From positions 396,270,119-396,334,118 of the forward strand of contig NC_053392.1 of the NCBI RefSeq assembly GCF_905171765.1: 64,000 bases of DNA. The letters run 5' to 3'. A program made the translations under genes and the position numbers. The first letter of the stretch is position 1; each line of letters begins with the position of its first letter. Positions 45,766 to 57,136 of the stretch are shown here, one piece after another. Origin of the DNA: Bufo bufo (Eukaryota > Chordata > Amphibia > Anura > Bufonidae). The notes beneath the pieces are model-generated. The model was not told where the DNA came from, searched no databases, and worked only from the letters and a program-made list of their open reading frames with translations.

Positions 45766-46478
45766 TGATTGTTTACATGCTTGTTGTTGTGGACAGTCAC
45801 AGACCTGTCATAAGTTGCTGTGATTTTAGAAGTGATTCATTCTCCCTTGCACGGTCCACATTCTGAGCTCACATGACACCCCTGTGGTTGTCAGCACCTT
45901 GCATGGACAGTGCTGCACTGTTTGCACTTACTGAGAAAGTTGTGACCTGCTCCTAGGACCGTCTCCATGGGAACCTGACGAGGAGATAATTGAATGAACC
46001 TATTTTGCGATCTATCCCTTTTTCACATGGATGCCAACAAGGTCAAAACTTTGCCGTCTTAAAGTTCCTTTCAGCCTCATGCTAATGTGATAAGACTGAG
46101 GAGCCATTTGTCTCTCAGTGCCGGCCCCCATTAAGATAAATGAAAGTGTATTCATCACCCAGCATTTATAGGAGAATTTGGCTTTCACACTAATTATTTG
46201 ACTAGGTCGCCTCTAACCAAGTTGCTTGCTTGTTCGGCATGCTAATTCCCCTCCCCCTCTTATTGATTACTCGCTCATGTTGGGAGGCAGTTGCACATGT
46301 GTGAACTTTAGACATGAGAGCCTGTTCTGATATCCGAGGTTTCCTCCAGTGTAATGACCTTTACCTTTAATCTATGTTTCACAGTTTGTGATTAGTGCTC
46401 CACTTCATATTTAGTACCATGACAAGTAAAAATGCCTTCTTGATTACTGATAAGAGTAAATAACCAACAGTAAGAATC
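45766..46478. other. No gene recognised
   Basis: Apparently unique sequence. No exon-like segment with both splice sites was found. Confidence 0.4.
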
Positions 46479-46481
46479 TAA

Positions 46482-46580
46482 GGCTACTTTCACACCTCTG
46501 ATGTGAATTCTGGCAGGTTGCCTGCTAAAATTCACCGGATCCGGCACTACCGAATGCGGATAGAATGTCCATTGGCCCTA
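46482..46580. mobile_element. Left part of a Harbinger MITE split by the Helitron
   Basis: TAA precedes the end GGCTACTTTCACACCTCTGA. Interior CCGGATCCGGCA phrases are typical of the family. The sequence breaks at 46580|46581 and probable inner-arm sequence (GCATTTCGGCAG) resumes after 50049. The right terminal repeat was not found. Confidence 0.6.
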
Positions 46581-46904
46581 TCGTCTAATATATAAAGCTG
46601 AGTGTATGTATGTGTGTGTGTGTATATATGTCCGCTAAAGGAATCCGCACCATCGCATTTACAATCACAAAATTTGGTGCATCAGGTGTCCGGGAAGGTT
46701 TTAGACCGGGTATCATCTCTCTAGGACGTACCGTTCCTGAGATATTCCCAAAAAATGCATTAGCCAATAGAAGCCTGATCACATGACCCTTATCAGACAA
46801 TAGAAGCTCACAGGCCCTTAGTCTCCACATACACACAGTTTTAAACCAGGTTTCCATAACAACCGAGCCATTTTTCTTCACTGCTGTAGGTCAACTTTAA
46901 AGGG

Positions 46905-48395
46905 GCAGCATGCTGTGGATAACACTGTTAAGGGAGCAAAGTGCTGTGGAGGTCATAGTTCAGGGGGCAGGTAGGGTGGCCATTCAGGCCACCCTCAAAA
47001 GACGGACTTAAAAACCCCACCCACGGTCCCACTAGGCCACGCCCCCTCACACTCCGCAGCCGACGGGGATTGAAAAAATGAAGGTAAATGAAGGGTGACT
47101 TTTTCCCCGCAGCTCATGCCCAGAAAGCACAGTGCTGCTGTCTGAGAGTGAGCTGTTCAAAATGACATCCCTGTGTCCGTCCAGGCCCTGCACTGGACAG
47201 AGGACAGGGAGTCTGAAAGCTGGACTGTCTGGCCACCCTAGGGGGCAGGCTGCTGTGGAGGTCACAGTTAAGGGGCGGTCCGCTATGGAGGTCAGTGTTA
47301 AGGGGCAGATTGCTGTAGAGGCCACTGTTAAGGGGGCAGGGTGTTGTGGAAATCAATGTTAAGGAGATAGGGTACTGTGGAGGTCACTAATAAAGGGGTG
47401 ACTGCTGTGGAGGTCACTGTTAAGGGGGCAGGATGCTGTGGAGGTCGTCACTGTTAACGGGGGGGGGGGGTGCTGTGGAGTTCTCTGTTAAGGTGGCAGG
47501 GAACGGTGGAGGTCACAGTTAAGGATACGGTCCACTATGGAGGTCAGTGTTAATGCACGGGGTGCTGTAGATGTCACTGTTAAGGGGGCGGGGTGTTGTG
47601 GAAATCCCTGTTAAGGAGACGGGGTACTGTGGAGGTCACTAATAAAGGGCCAGCCGCTGTGGAGGTCACTGTTGCAGGGGAGGGCGCTGTGGATGTTATT
47701 GTTAAGGGGCAGGCTGCTGCGGAGGTCACTGTTAAAAGAGCGGGCACTGTGGTGGTCACTATTAAGGGAGGAGGGGACTGCGGAGGCCACTATTACAGGG
47801 GCAGCGGGGTACTGTGAGGTCACTGTTAAAGGGGTTGTCCGGGTTCATTTTCAGCCAGGCAGTCCCCCGGACTTGAGCATTGGAGCAGTTCATGCTCCAA
47901 GGCATTTTTAGGAGTTCCAGTGACGAACCGGGCTCTCCATGCGGCTGCCAGGAAGCCCGCTGACGTCACCGAACTGCCGTCTGCCCGGCAGTGTCTTGTA
48001 AACAAAAGAGCCCTTGCTCCGATGCTAACATCAGGGGGGCTGCCTGGATGAAAATATGGGTATGTCCGAGTTCATCTCTGAACCCGGACAACCCCTTTAA
48101 GGGAGCGGGGTACAGTGGCGGTCACTGTTAAGGGAGCGGGGTACCATGGCAGTCACTGTTAAAGGGGCAGTCACTGTGGAGGTCTCTGTTAAGGGGGACG
48201 GGAATGATGGAGGTCACAGTTAAGGGGACAATAACCTATGGTCACTGTCAAGGGGGTGTGGTGCTGTGGAACTCAGTGTTAAAGGGGCAGGCTGCTGTGA
48301 AGGTCAAAGTTAAGGGGGTGGACTGCTGTGGAGGTCCCATTTTAAAGAGACTGTGCACTGTGGGGGGGGGTCACTGTTAAGGGCGCGGGGTACTG
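46905..48395. repeat. Degenerate roughly 30-bp minisatellite in the Helitron
   Basis: Repeated phrases such as GCTGTGGAGGTCACTGTTAA followed by GGGGCAGG recur with substitutions and length changes, interrupted by the T2 MITE at 47826-48100 and resuming briefly after the Tc1 element (49952-49972). The unit contains TTAA, the target of T2 elements. 46980-47230 is less repetitive. Confidence 0.85.
47826..48100. mobile_element. T2/Kolobok-type MITE in the minisatellite
   Basis: Exact TTAA flanks, with ends AAAGGGGTTGTCCGGGTTCA and TGAACCCGGACAACCCCT. Same family as 38475-38934 but shorter. It sits at the TTAA of a repeat unit. Confidence 0.85.
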
Positions 48396-48397
48396 TA

Positions 48398-49951
48398 CAG
48401 TCGTGGCCAAAAGTTTTGAGAATGACACAAATATTTGTTTTCACAAAGTTTGCTGCTAAACTGCTTTTAGATCTTTGTTTCAGTTGTTTCTGTGATGTAG
48501 TGAAATATAATTACACGCACTTCATACGTTTAAAAGGCTTTTATCGACAATTACATGACATTTATGCAAAGAGTCAGTATTTGCAGTGTTGGCACTTCTT
48601 TTTCAGGACCTCTGCAATTCCACTGGGCATGCTCTCAATCAACTTCTGGGCCAATTCCTGACTGATAGCAACCCATTCTTTCATAATCACTTCTTGGAGT
48701 TTGTCAGAATTAGTGGGTTTTTGTTTGTCCACCCGCCTCTTGAGGATTGACCACAAGTTCTCAATGGGATTAAGATCTGGGGAGTTTCCAGGCCATGGAC
48801 CCAAAATGTCAACGTTTTGGTCCCCGAGCCACTTAGTTATCACTTTTGCCTTATGGCACAGTGCTCCATCGTGCTGGAAAATGCATTGTTCTTCACCAAA
48901 CTGTTGTTGGATTGTTGGAAGAAGTTGCTGTTGGAGGGTGTTTTGGTACCATTCTTTATTCATGGCTGTGTTTTTGGGCAAAATTGTGAGTGAGCCCACT
49001 CCCTTGGATGAAAAGCAACCCCACACATGAATGGTCTCAGGATGCTTTACTGTTGTCATGACACAGGACTGATGGTAGCGCTCACCTTTTCTTCTCCGGA
49101 CAAGCCTTTTTTCAGATGCCCCAAACAATCGGAAAGAGGCTTCATCGGAGAATATGACTTTGCCCCAGTCCTCAGCGTTCCATTCACCATACTTTCTGCA
49201 GAAGATCAATCTGTCCCTGATGTTTTTTTTGGAGAGAAGTGGCTTCTTTGCTGCCCTTCTTGACACCAGGCCATCTTCCAAAAGTCTTCGCCTCACTCTG
49301 TGTGCAGATGCGCTCACACCTGCCTGCTGCCATTCCTGAGCAAGCTCTGCACTGGTGGCACTCCGATCCTGCAGCTGAATCCTCTTTAGGAGACGATCCT
49401 GGCGCTTGCTAGACTCTCTTGGACGCCCTGAAGCCTTCTTAACAAGAATTGAACCTCTTTCCTTGAAGTTCTTGATGATCCTATAAATTGTTGATTGAGG
49501 TGCAATCTTAGTAGCCACAATAACCTTGCCTGTGAAGCCATTTTTATGCAACGCAATGATGGCTGCACGCGTTTCTTTGCAGGTCACCATGGTTAATGGA
49601 AGAACAATGATTTCAAGCATCACCGTCCTATTAACATGTCAAGTCTGCCATTTTAACCCAATCAGCCTGACATAATGATTTCCAGCCTTGTGCTCGTCAA
49701 CATTCTCACCTGAGTTAACAAGACGATTAATGAAATGATCTCAGCAGGTCCTTTAATGACAGCAATGAAATGTAGTGGAAAGTTTTTTTTGGGATTAAGT
49801 TAATTTTCATGGCAAAGAAGGACTATGCAATTCATCTGATCACTCTTCATAACATTCTGGAGTATATGCAAATTGCTATTATAAAAACTTAAGCAGCAAC
49901 TTTTCCAATTTCCAATATTTATGTAATTCTCAAAACTTTTGGCCACGACTG
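48398..49951 (-). mobile_element. Tc1/mariner element with uninterrupted gene (DD35E)
   Basis: A 1554-bp element flanked by TA (48396-48397, 49952-49953). The ends CAGTCGTGGCCAAAAGTTTT and its inverse match over more than 25 bp. It has landed in the minisatellite, whose repeat phrase resumes on both sides (GTACTG | GATGTCACTGTTA). Ends and gene are intact, making it the best candidate in the window for a recently active transposon. Confidence 0.96.
48574..49590 (-). CDS. Tc1-like transposase, full length
   Basis: Minus-strand start at 49590 (MVTCKETRAA); an in-frame ATG at 49623 adds 11 residues that look like leader sequence, so I prefer the inner start (338 aa, within the usual Tc1 range of about 340). 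In the longer numbering: first helix-turn-helix about 16-60, a GRPR AT-hook-like motif at 66-69, second helix-turn-helix about 73-113, and the catalytic triad Asp160 (IFSDEASF), Asp252 (FQHDGALCHKA) and Glu288 (SPDLNPIENLW). Thirty-five residues separate the last two, a DD35E type. It would bind the terminal repeats and cut and paste the element into TA. No stop or frameshift is seen, but activity is not shown. Confidence 0.95.
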   Translation of the reverse strand: MVTCKETRAAIIALHKNGFTGKVIVATKIAPQSTIYRIIKNFKERGSILVKKASGRPRESSKRQDRLLKRIQLQDRSATSAELAQEWQQAGVSASAHRVRRRLLEDGLVSRRAAKKPLLSKKNIRDRLIFCRKYGEWNAEDWGKVIFSDEASFRLFGASEKRLVRRRKGERYHQSCVMTTVKHPETIHVWGCFSSKGVGSLTILPKNTAMNKEWYQNTLQQQLLPTIQQQFGEEQCIFQHDGALCHKAKVITKWLGDQNVDILGPWPGNSPDLNPIENLWSILKRRVDKQKPTNSDKLQEVIMKEWVAISQELAQKLIESMPSGIAEVLKKKCQHCKY

Positions 49952-50049
49952 TAGATGTCACTGTTATAGTGGATATCTTTTAACGACACACACAAACATT
50001 AAATGAAATAGATGAAATATACCCGTACGAAGCCGGATCCTTCAGCTAG

Positions 50050-50577
50050 TTAAGTATAAAGGGTTCCAGCGGAGATCCATACGCATTTCGGCAGATGAGA
50101 GAACCGCCTAGACACAAACCACAGGGACAAAAATCACAGCATGCGCAGACGATTCTTCTCTTGTCTCCCAAAACAGCCTTGACAGAGTTTCACACTGGAG
50201 GTGTCCTAATGATTGCTCCCTAGACAAAATAAACCATTATAACTAATGAAAAGGTATTTGGGAATACATTTATAATAATGTAATGTTCAGGTATTTTCGT
50301 TTTCTTAATTCCCAGAGAACCCCTTTAATGTTGGCATATGCAGTGGCATGCTGTTACTAGAGCTGAACCCGGACGTTTCATGCTCCGATGCTCTCCCTTG
50401 CCTTGCGCTACATCACTCAGGCCAAAGGCTGTTTTGTTTATATTTTTAAACTGCTAGGCGGAGCCCTCTGCCTAGCAGTGTTCCCGGTGACGTCACTGGC
50501 ACTAATGGGTGGGTTTTAGCACTGCCCTAGCCTGTTTTGGTGCTTGGTTTGGTGAGTGCATGTTCTAATTATACATG
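50050..50577. other. MITE remnants, no gene
   Basis: The first 80 bp may be the rest of the Harbinger MITE split by the Helitron. 50320-50560 contains GCTGAACCCGGACGTTTCATG and resembles the T2 family of 38475-38934. Confidence 0.45.
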
Positions 50578-51603
50578 TTAACCCCTTCCTGACCAGTGGC
50601 ATACTAGTATGGCGCTGGCCAGGTCTTTAAAGATGGCGCCTGCCCCTGAGCAGGGCGAGCGACATAGCCATGGAGTGCCTGCTGTATCATACATGCATTA
50701 TCGCCAGTCGTGGACATTTAACACTTCAGATGCCGTGGTCAATCCTGACCATGGCATGTGAGCGCATGCAAAAATGGAAGCGCGCACTTCCGGGTATGCT
50801 CCGGGTTCCCTATGTGGCAATTGGAGGAGCTGGAGCTTGTATGCAGCAGACCCTGTGAAAGAGAATGACAGGAGGCTGCTGCATAGTGTTTCCTATGGAG
50901 CCCTTGTCTGTAGGAGGGCTCCATAGGAAACTAGTACATTTCTCATACACTCCAATGCTAATACATTGGAGTCTATGAGAATAGCAATCTAATGATTGCT
51001 TATTATAATTCCCCATGGGAACTATAAAAAAAAGTAACAAAAATAAAATATAAAAAATAATATATATATATTCAAATCACCCCTTCCCCAAAATAACAAT
51101 AAAAAAAAATACACATCATGGGTATCGACACATGCGAAAACGCCAAAACTCTAAGCATATATTCCCCATACACCAAACGGCGAAAAAAAATAAATGGCAA
51201 AATGTCCGATTTGCTGTTTTTGGTTGCTTCATTTCCCACAATTTTTTTTTTTTTTATAAAAAGTGATTAAAAAGTCATACACACCCAGAATGGTATCAGT
51301 GAAAAGAGGTCAGAATGTGCCGACAAAAAAATCAAACAGATTTTTTTCCAAGGTTTTTATTATGTTATCAGTATCCAAACGCAAGAAAAACCATACATAT
51401 AAGTTATCACTGGATTGGTAACGACCTGTAGAATGAAAGTAACTGGTCAGTTTTATTGCACATCGAACATCGTAACAAAAAAAAAAACAACTTAAAACTG
51501 TGGTGGAATTAGGGTTGGGCGATATTAAAAATATTCAGACGATAATGATATTAAGAAATTTATCGCGATAACGATATATATCGCGATAAATACCCGTTTA
51601 AAA

Positions 51604-52433
51604 GAAAAAAAACACAAGGAGACGTTATACTGTATGGGGCAGCCAGCAGGAGACATTAAACTGTATGGGGGCCGCCACAAGGAGACGTTATATTGTATGG
51701 GGGCAGCCACAAGGAGACGTTATACTGTATGGGGGCAGCCACAAGGAGACGTTATACTGTATGGGGGCAGCCACAAAGAGACATTATACTGTATGGGGGC
51801 AGCCACAAGGAGACGTTATACTGTATGGGGGCAGCCACAAGGAGACGTTATACTGTATGGGGGCCACAAGGAGACGTTATACTGTATGGGGGCAGCCACA
51901 AGGAGACGTTATACTGTATGGGGCAGCCAGCAGGAGACATTATACTGTATGGGGGCAGCCACAAGGAGACTATATACTGTATGGGGCAGCCACAAGGAGA
52001 CGTTATACTGTATGGGGGCCACAAGGTGACGTTATACTGTATGGGGGCAGCCACAAGGAGACGTTATACTGTATGGGGCAGCCAGCAGGAGACATTATAC
52101 TGTATGGGGCAGCCACAAGGAGACTATATACTGTATGGGGCAGCCACAAGGAGACGTTATACTGTATGGGGCAGCCAGCAGGAGACATTAAACTGTATGG
52201 GGGCCGCCACAAGGAGACGTTATACTGTATGGGGGCAGCCACAAGGAGACGTTATACTGTATGGGGGCAGCCACAAGGAGACGTTATACTGTATGGGGGC
52301 AGCCACAAGGAGACGTTATACTGTATGGGGCAGCCAGCAGGAGACATTATACTGTATAGGGCAGCCACAAGGAGACGTTATACTGTATGGGGCAGCCAGC
52401 AGGAGACATTATACTTTATGGGGATAATGGGGG
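51604..52433. repeat. Satellite subarray A (about 32-bp unit)
   Basis: About 26 copies of a unit around AGGAGACGTTATACTGTATG then GGGGCAGCCACA, with a CAGCAGG variant. It differs from subarray B mainly by TTATACTG in place of TTACAGTAT. Long plus-strand open frames here follow from the repeat period. Confidence 0.95.
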
Positions 52434-55400
52434 CCACAAGGAGACATTGGCTTGGGGCAGCAGCCACAAGGAGACATTACAGTATCAGAGGCAGCAGCCA
52501 CAAGGAAACATTACAGTATAGGGGCAGCAGCCACAAGGAGACATTACAGTATAGGGGCAGCAGCCACAAGGAGACATTACAGTATGGGGCAGCAGCCACA
52601 AGGAAACATTACAGTATAGGGGCAGCAGCCACAAGGAGACATTACAGTATGGGGCAGCAGCCACAAGGAGACATTACAGTATCAGGGGCAGCAGCCACAA
52701 GGAGACATTACAGTATCAGGGGCAGCAGCCACAAGGAAACATTACAGTATAGGGGCAGCAGCCACAAGGAGACATTACAGTATAGGGGCAGCAGCCACAA
52801 GGAGACATTACAGTATGGGGCAGCAGCCACAAGGAAACATTACAGTATAGGGGCAGCAGCGCAGCCACAAGAAGACATTACAGTATGGGGGCAGCAGCCA
52901 CAAGGAGACATTACAGTATAGGGGCAGCAGCCACAAGGAGACATTACAGTATGGGGCAGCAGCCACAAGGAAACATTACAGTATAGGGGCAGCAGCCACA
53001 AGGAAACATTACAGTATAGGGGCAGCAGCCACAAGGAGACATTACAGTATAGGGGCAGCAGCCACAAGGAGACATTACAGTATGGGGCAGCAGCCACAAG
53101 GAAACATTACAGTATAGGGGCAGCAGCGCAGCCACAAGAAGACATTACAGTATGGGGGCAGCAGCGCAGCCACAAGGAGACGTTTACAGTATCAGGGGCA
53201 GCAGCCACAAGGAGACATTACAGTATGGGGGCAGCAGCCACAAAAGGAGACATTACAGTGGGGGCAGCAGCCACAAGGTGCTGCCCCCCCATGTCTTATG
53301 GCCACCTGTGTGACCTGCCTGCCACCACCATACAGTAATGCCTTCTTGTTGGTCATGGGGGAGGGAGGTACTCGTGATGGCTCATTCCCTGCCTGCCTGC
53401 TGGCTGCTATTTCAATGTGCAGTGTGGAGCATGCAGCTAGTTACATTGCAGGCAGGCAGGCATGAAGGACTGGGGCAGCGGCCAGGTAGCCACAACTTGG
53501 AGACATTAATTGTCACACTGAATGGCAGTGTTCGCGGGGGCAGCAGCCACAAAGAGACATTACAGTATCAGGGGCAGCAGCCACAAGGAAACATTACAGT
53601 ATAGGGGCAGCAGCCACAAGGAAACATTACAGTATAGGGGCAGCAGCCACAAGGAGACATTACAGTATAGGGGCAGCAGCCACAAGGAGACATTACAGTA
53701 TGGGGCAGCAGCCACAAGGAAACATTACAGTATAGGGGCAGCAGCCACAAGGAGACATTACAGTATGGGGCAGCAGCCACAAGGAAACATTACAGTATGG
53801 GGGCAGCAGCCACAAGGAAACATTACAGTATGGGGGCAGCAGCCACAAGGAAACATTACAGTATGGGGGCAGCAGCCACAAGGAGACATTACAGTATCAG
53901 GGGCAGCAGCCACAAGGAAACATTACAGTATAGGGGCAGCAGCCACAAGGAGACATTACAGTATAGGGGCAGCAGCCACAAGGAGACATTACAGTATGGG
54001 GCAGCAGCCACAAGGAGACATTACAGTATCAGGGGCAGCAGCCACAAGGAAACATTACAGTATGGGGGCAGCAGCCACAAGGAGACATTACAGTATAGGG
54101 GCAGCAGCCACAAAAAGACATTACAGTATAGGGGCAGCAGCCACAAAAAGACATTACAGTATAGGGGCAGCAGCCACAAGGAGACATTACAGTATAGGGG
54201 CAGCAGCCACAAGGAGACATTACAGTATGGGGCAGCAGCCACAAGGAGACATTACAGTATCAGGGGCAGCAGCCACAAGGAAACATTACAGTATAGGGGC
54301 AGCAGCCACAAGGAAACATTACAGTATAGGGGCAGCAGCCACAAGGAGACATTACAGTATAGGGGCAGCAGCCACAAGGAGACATTACAGTATGGGGCAG
54401 CAGCCACAAGGAAACATTACAGTATAGGGGCAGCAGCCACAAGGAGACATTACAGTATGGGGCAGCAGCCACAAGGAAACATTACAGTATGGGGGCAGCA
54501 GCCACAAGGAAACATTACAGTATGGGGGCAGCAGCCACAAGGAAACATTACAGTATGGGGGCAGCAGCCACAAGGAGACATTACAGTATCAGGGGCAGCA
54601 GCCACAAGGAAACATTACAGTATAGGGGCAGCAGCCACAAGGAGACATTACAGTATAGGGGCAGCAGCCACAAGGAGACATTACAGTATGGGGCAGCAGC
54701 CACAAGGAGACATTACAGTATCAGGGGCAGCAGCCACAAGGAAACATTACAGTATGGGGGCAGCAGCCACAAGGAGACATTACAGTATAGGGGCAGCAGC
54801 CACAAAAAGACATTACAGTATAGGGGCAGCAGCCACAAAAAGACATTACAGTATAGGGGCAGCAGCCACAAGGAGACATTACAGTATAGGGGCAGCAGCC
54901 ACAAGGAGACATTACAGTATGGGGCAGCAGCCACAAGGAGACATTACAGTATCAGGGGCAGCAGCCACAAGGAAACATTACAGTATGGGGCAGCAGCGCA
55001 GCCACAAGAAGACGTTTACAGTATCAGGGGCAGCAGCCACAAGGAGACATTACAGTATGGGGGCAGCAGCCACAAAAGGAGACATTACAGTGGGGGCAGC
55101 ATCCACAAGGTGCTGCCCCCCCATGTCTTATGGCCACCTATGTGACCTGCCTGCCACCACCATACAGTAATGCCTTCTTGTTGGTCATGGGGGAGGGAGG
55201 TACTCGTGATGGCTCATTCCCTGCCTGCCTGCTGGCTGCTATTTCAATGTGCAGTGTGGAGCATGCAGCTAGTTACATTGCAGGCAGGCAGGCATGAAGG
55301 ACTGGGGCAGCGGCCAGGTAGCCACAACTTGGAGACATTAATTGTCACACTGAATGGCAGTGTTCGCGGGGGCAGCAGCCACAAAGAGACATTACAGTAT

Positions 55401-57136
55401 CAGGGGCAGCAGCCACAAGGAAACATTACAGTATAGGGGCAGCAGCCACAAGGAAACATTACAGTATAGGGGCAGCAGCCACAAGGAGACATTACAGTAT
55501 AGGGGCAGCAGCCACAAGGAGACATTACAGTATGGGGCAGCAGCCACAAGGAAACATTACAGTATAGGGGCAGCAGCCACAAGGAGACATTACAGTATGG
55601 GGCAGCAGCCACAAGGAAACATTACAGTATGGGGGCAGCAGCCACAAGGAAACATTACAGTATGGGGGCAGCAGCCACAAGGAAACATTACAGTATGGGG
55701 GCAGCAGCCACAAGGAGACATTACAGTATCAGGGGCAGCAGCCACAAGGAAACATTACAGTATAGGGGCAGCAGCCACAAGGAGACATTACAGTATAGGG
55801 GCAGCAGCCACAAGGAGACATTACAGTATGGGGCAGCAGCCACAAGGAGACATTACAGTATCAGGGGCAGCAGCCACAAGGAAACATTACAGTATGGGGG
55901 CAGCAGCCACAAGGAGACATTACAGTATAGGGGCAGCAGCCACAAAAAGACATTACAGTATAGGGGCAGCAGCCACAAAAAGACATTACAGTATAGGGGC
56001 AGCAGCCACAAGGAGACATTACAGTATAGGGGCAGCAGCCACAAGGAGACATTACAGTATGGGGCAGCAGCCACAAGGAGACATTACAGTATCAGGGGCA
56101 GCAGCCACAAGGAAACATTACAGTATAGGGGCAGCAGCCACAAGGAAACATTACAGTATAGGGGCAGCAGCCACAAGGAGACATTACAGTATAGGGGCAG
56201 CAGCCACAAGGAGACATTACAGTATGGGGCAGCAGCCACAAGGAAACATTACAGTATAGGGGCAGCAGCCACAAGGAGACATTACAGTATGGGGCAGCAG
56301 CCACAAGGAAACATTACAGTATGGGGGCAGCAGCCACAAGGAAACATTACAGTATGGGGGCAGCAGCCACAAGGAAACATTACAGTATGGGGGCAGCAGC
56401 CACAAGGAGACATTACAGTATCAGGGGCAGCAGCCACAAGGAAACATTACAGTATAGGGGCAGCAGCCACAAGGAGACATTACAGTATAGGGGCAGCAGC
56501 CACAAGGAGACATTACAGTATGGGGCAGCAGCCACAAGGAGACATTACAGTATCAGGGGCAGCAGCCACAAGGAAACATTACAGTATGGGGGCAGCAGCC
56601 ACAAGGAGACATTACAGTATAGGGGCAGCAGCCACAAAAAGACATTACAGTATAGGGGCAGCAGCCACAAAAAGACATTACAGTATAGGGGCAGCAGCCA
56701 CAAGGAGACATTACAGTATAGGGGCAGCAGCCACAAGGAGACATTACAGTATGGGGCAGCAGCCACAAGGAGACATTACAGTATCAGGGGCAGCAGCCAC
56801 AAGGAAACATTACAGTATGGGGCAGCAGCGCAGCCACAAGAAGACGTTTACAGTATCAGGGGCAGCAGCCACAAGGAGACATTACAGTATGGGGGCAGCA
56901 GCCACAAAAGGAGACATTACAGTGGGGGCAGCATCCACAAGGTGCTGCCCCCCCATGTCTTATGGCCACCTATGTGACCTGCCTGCCACCACCATACAGT
57001 AATGCCTTCTTGTTGGTCATGGGGGAGGGAGGTACTCGTGATGGCTCATTCCCTGCCTGCCTGCTGGCTGCTATTTCAATGTGCAGTGTGGAGCATGCAG
57101 CTAGTTACATTGCAGGCAGGCAGGCATGAAGGACTG
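52434..57136. repeat. Satellite subarray B (33-bp unit) with higher-order repeats
   Basis: The unit is CACAAGGAGACATTACAGTA followed by TAGGGGCAGCAGC (33 bp, with 32- to 36-bp variants). It is organised at three levels: the 33-bp unit, a 692-bp block duplicated in tandem (53568-54259 and 54260-54951, and again one period later), and an 1832-bp macro-unit (53279-55110, 55111-56942, then a partial third to about 57136). Each macro-unit starts with about 265 bp of non-satellite spacer (CTGCCCCCCCATGTCTTATG to TGGCAGTGTTCGCGG). The macro-units are almost identical. Confidence 0.95.

Larger units (their letters stand above)
46581..50049 (+). mobile_element. Non-autonomous Helitron carrying nested insertions
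   Basis: It lies between A (46580) and T (50050), begins TCGTCTAATATATAAAGC and ends GAAGCCGGATCCTTCAGCTAG, with a short GAAG...CTTC hairpin before the terminal CTAG. This gives the A|TC...CTRR|T Helitron signature without target duplication. No Rep/helicase gene is present. It contains a minisatellite, a T2 MITE and a Tc1 element. Confidence 0.8.

Noticed and set aside
50739..51040. Minus-strand coding frames around 50739-51040
   Set aside because: They fall in a TTAA-flanked repeat with inverted phrases (CCTATGGAGCCC/GGGCTCCATAGG) and no protein motif.
51634..57002. Very long open reading frames (up to 457 codons) with repeated GSSHKETLQY or GAAATRRHYS motifs
   Set aside because: They arise because the satellite period is 33 bp, a multiple of three, so any stop-free monomer frame stays open. 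Several frames on both strands are open over the same bases.
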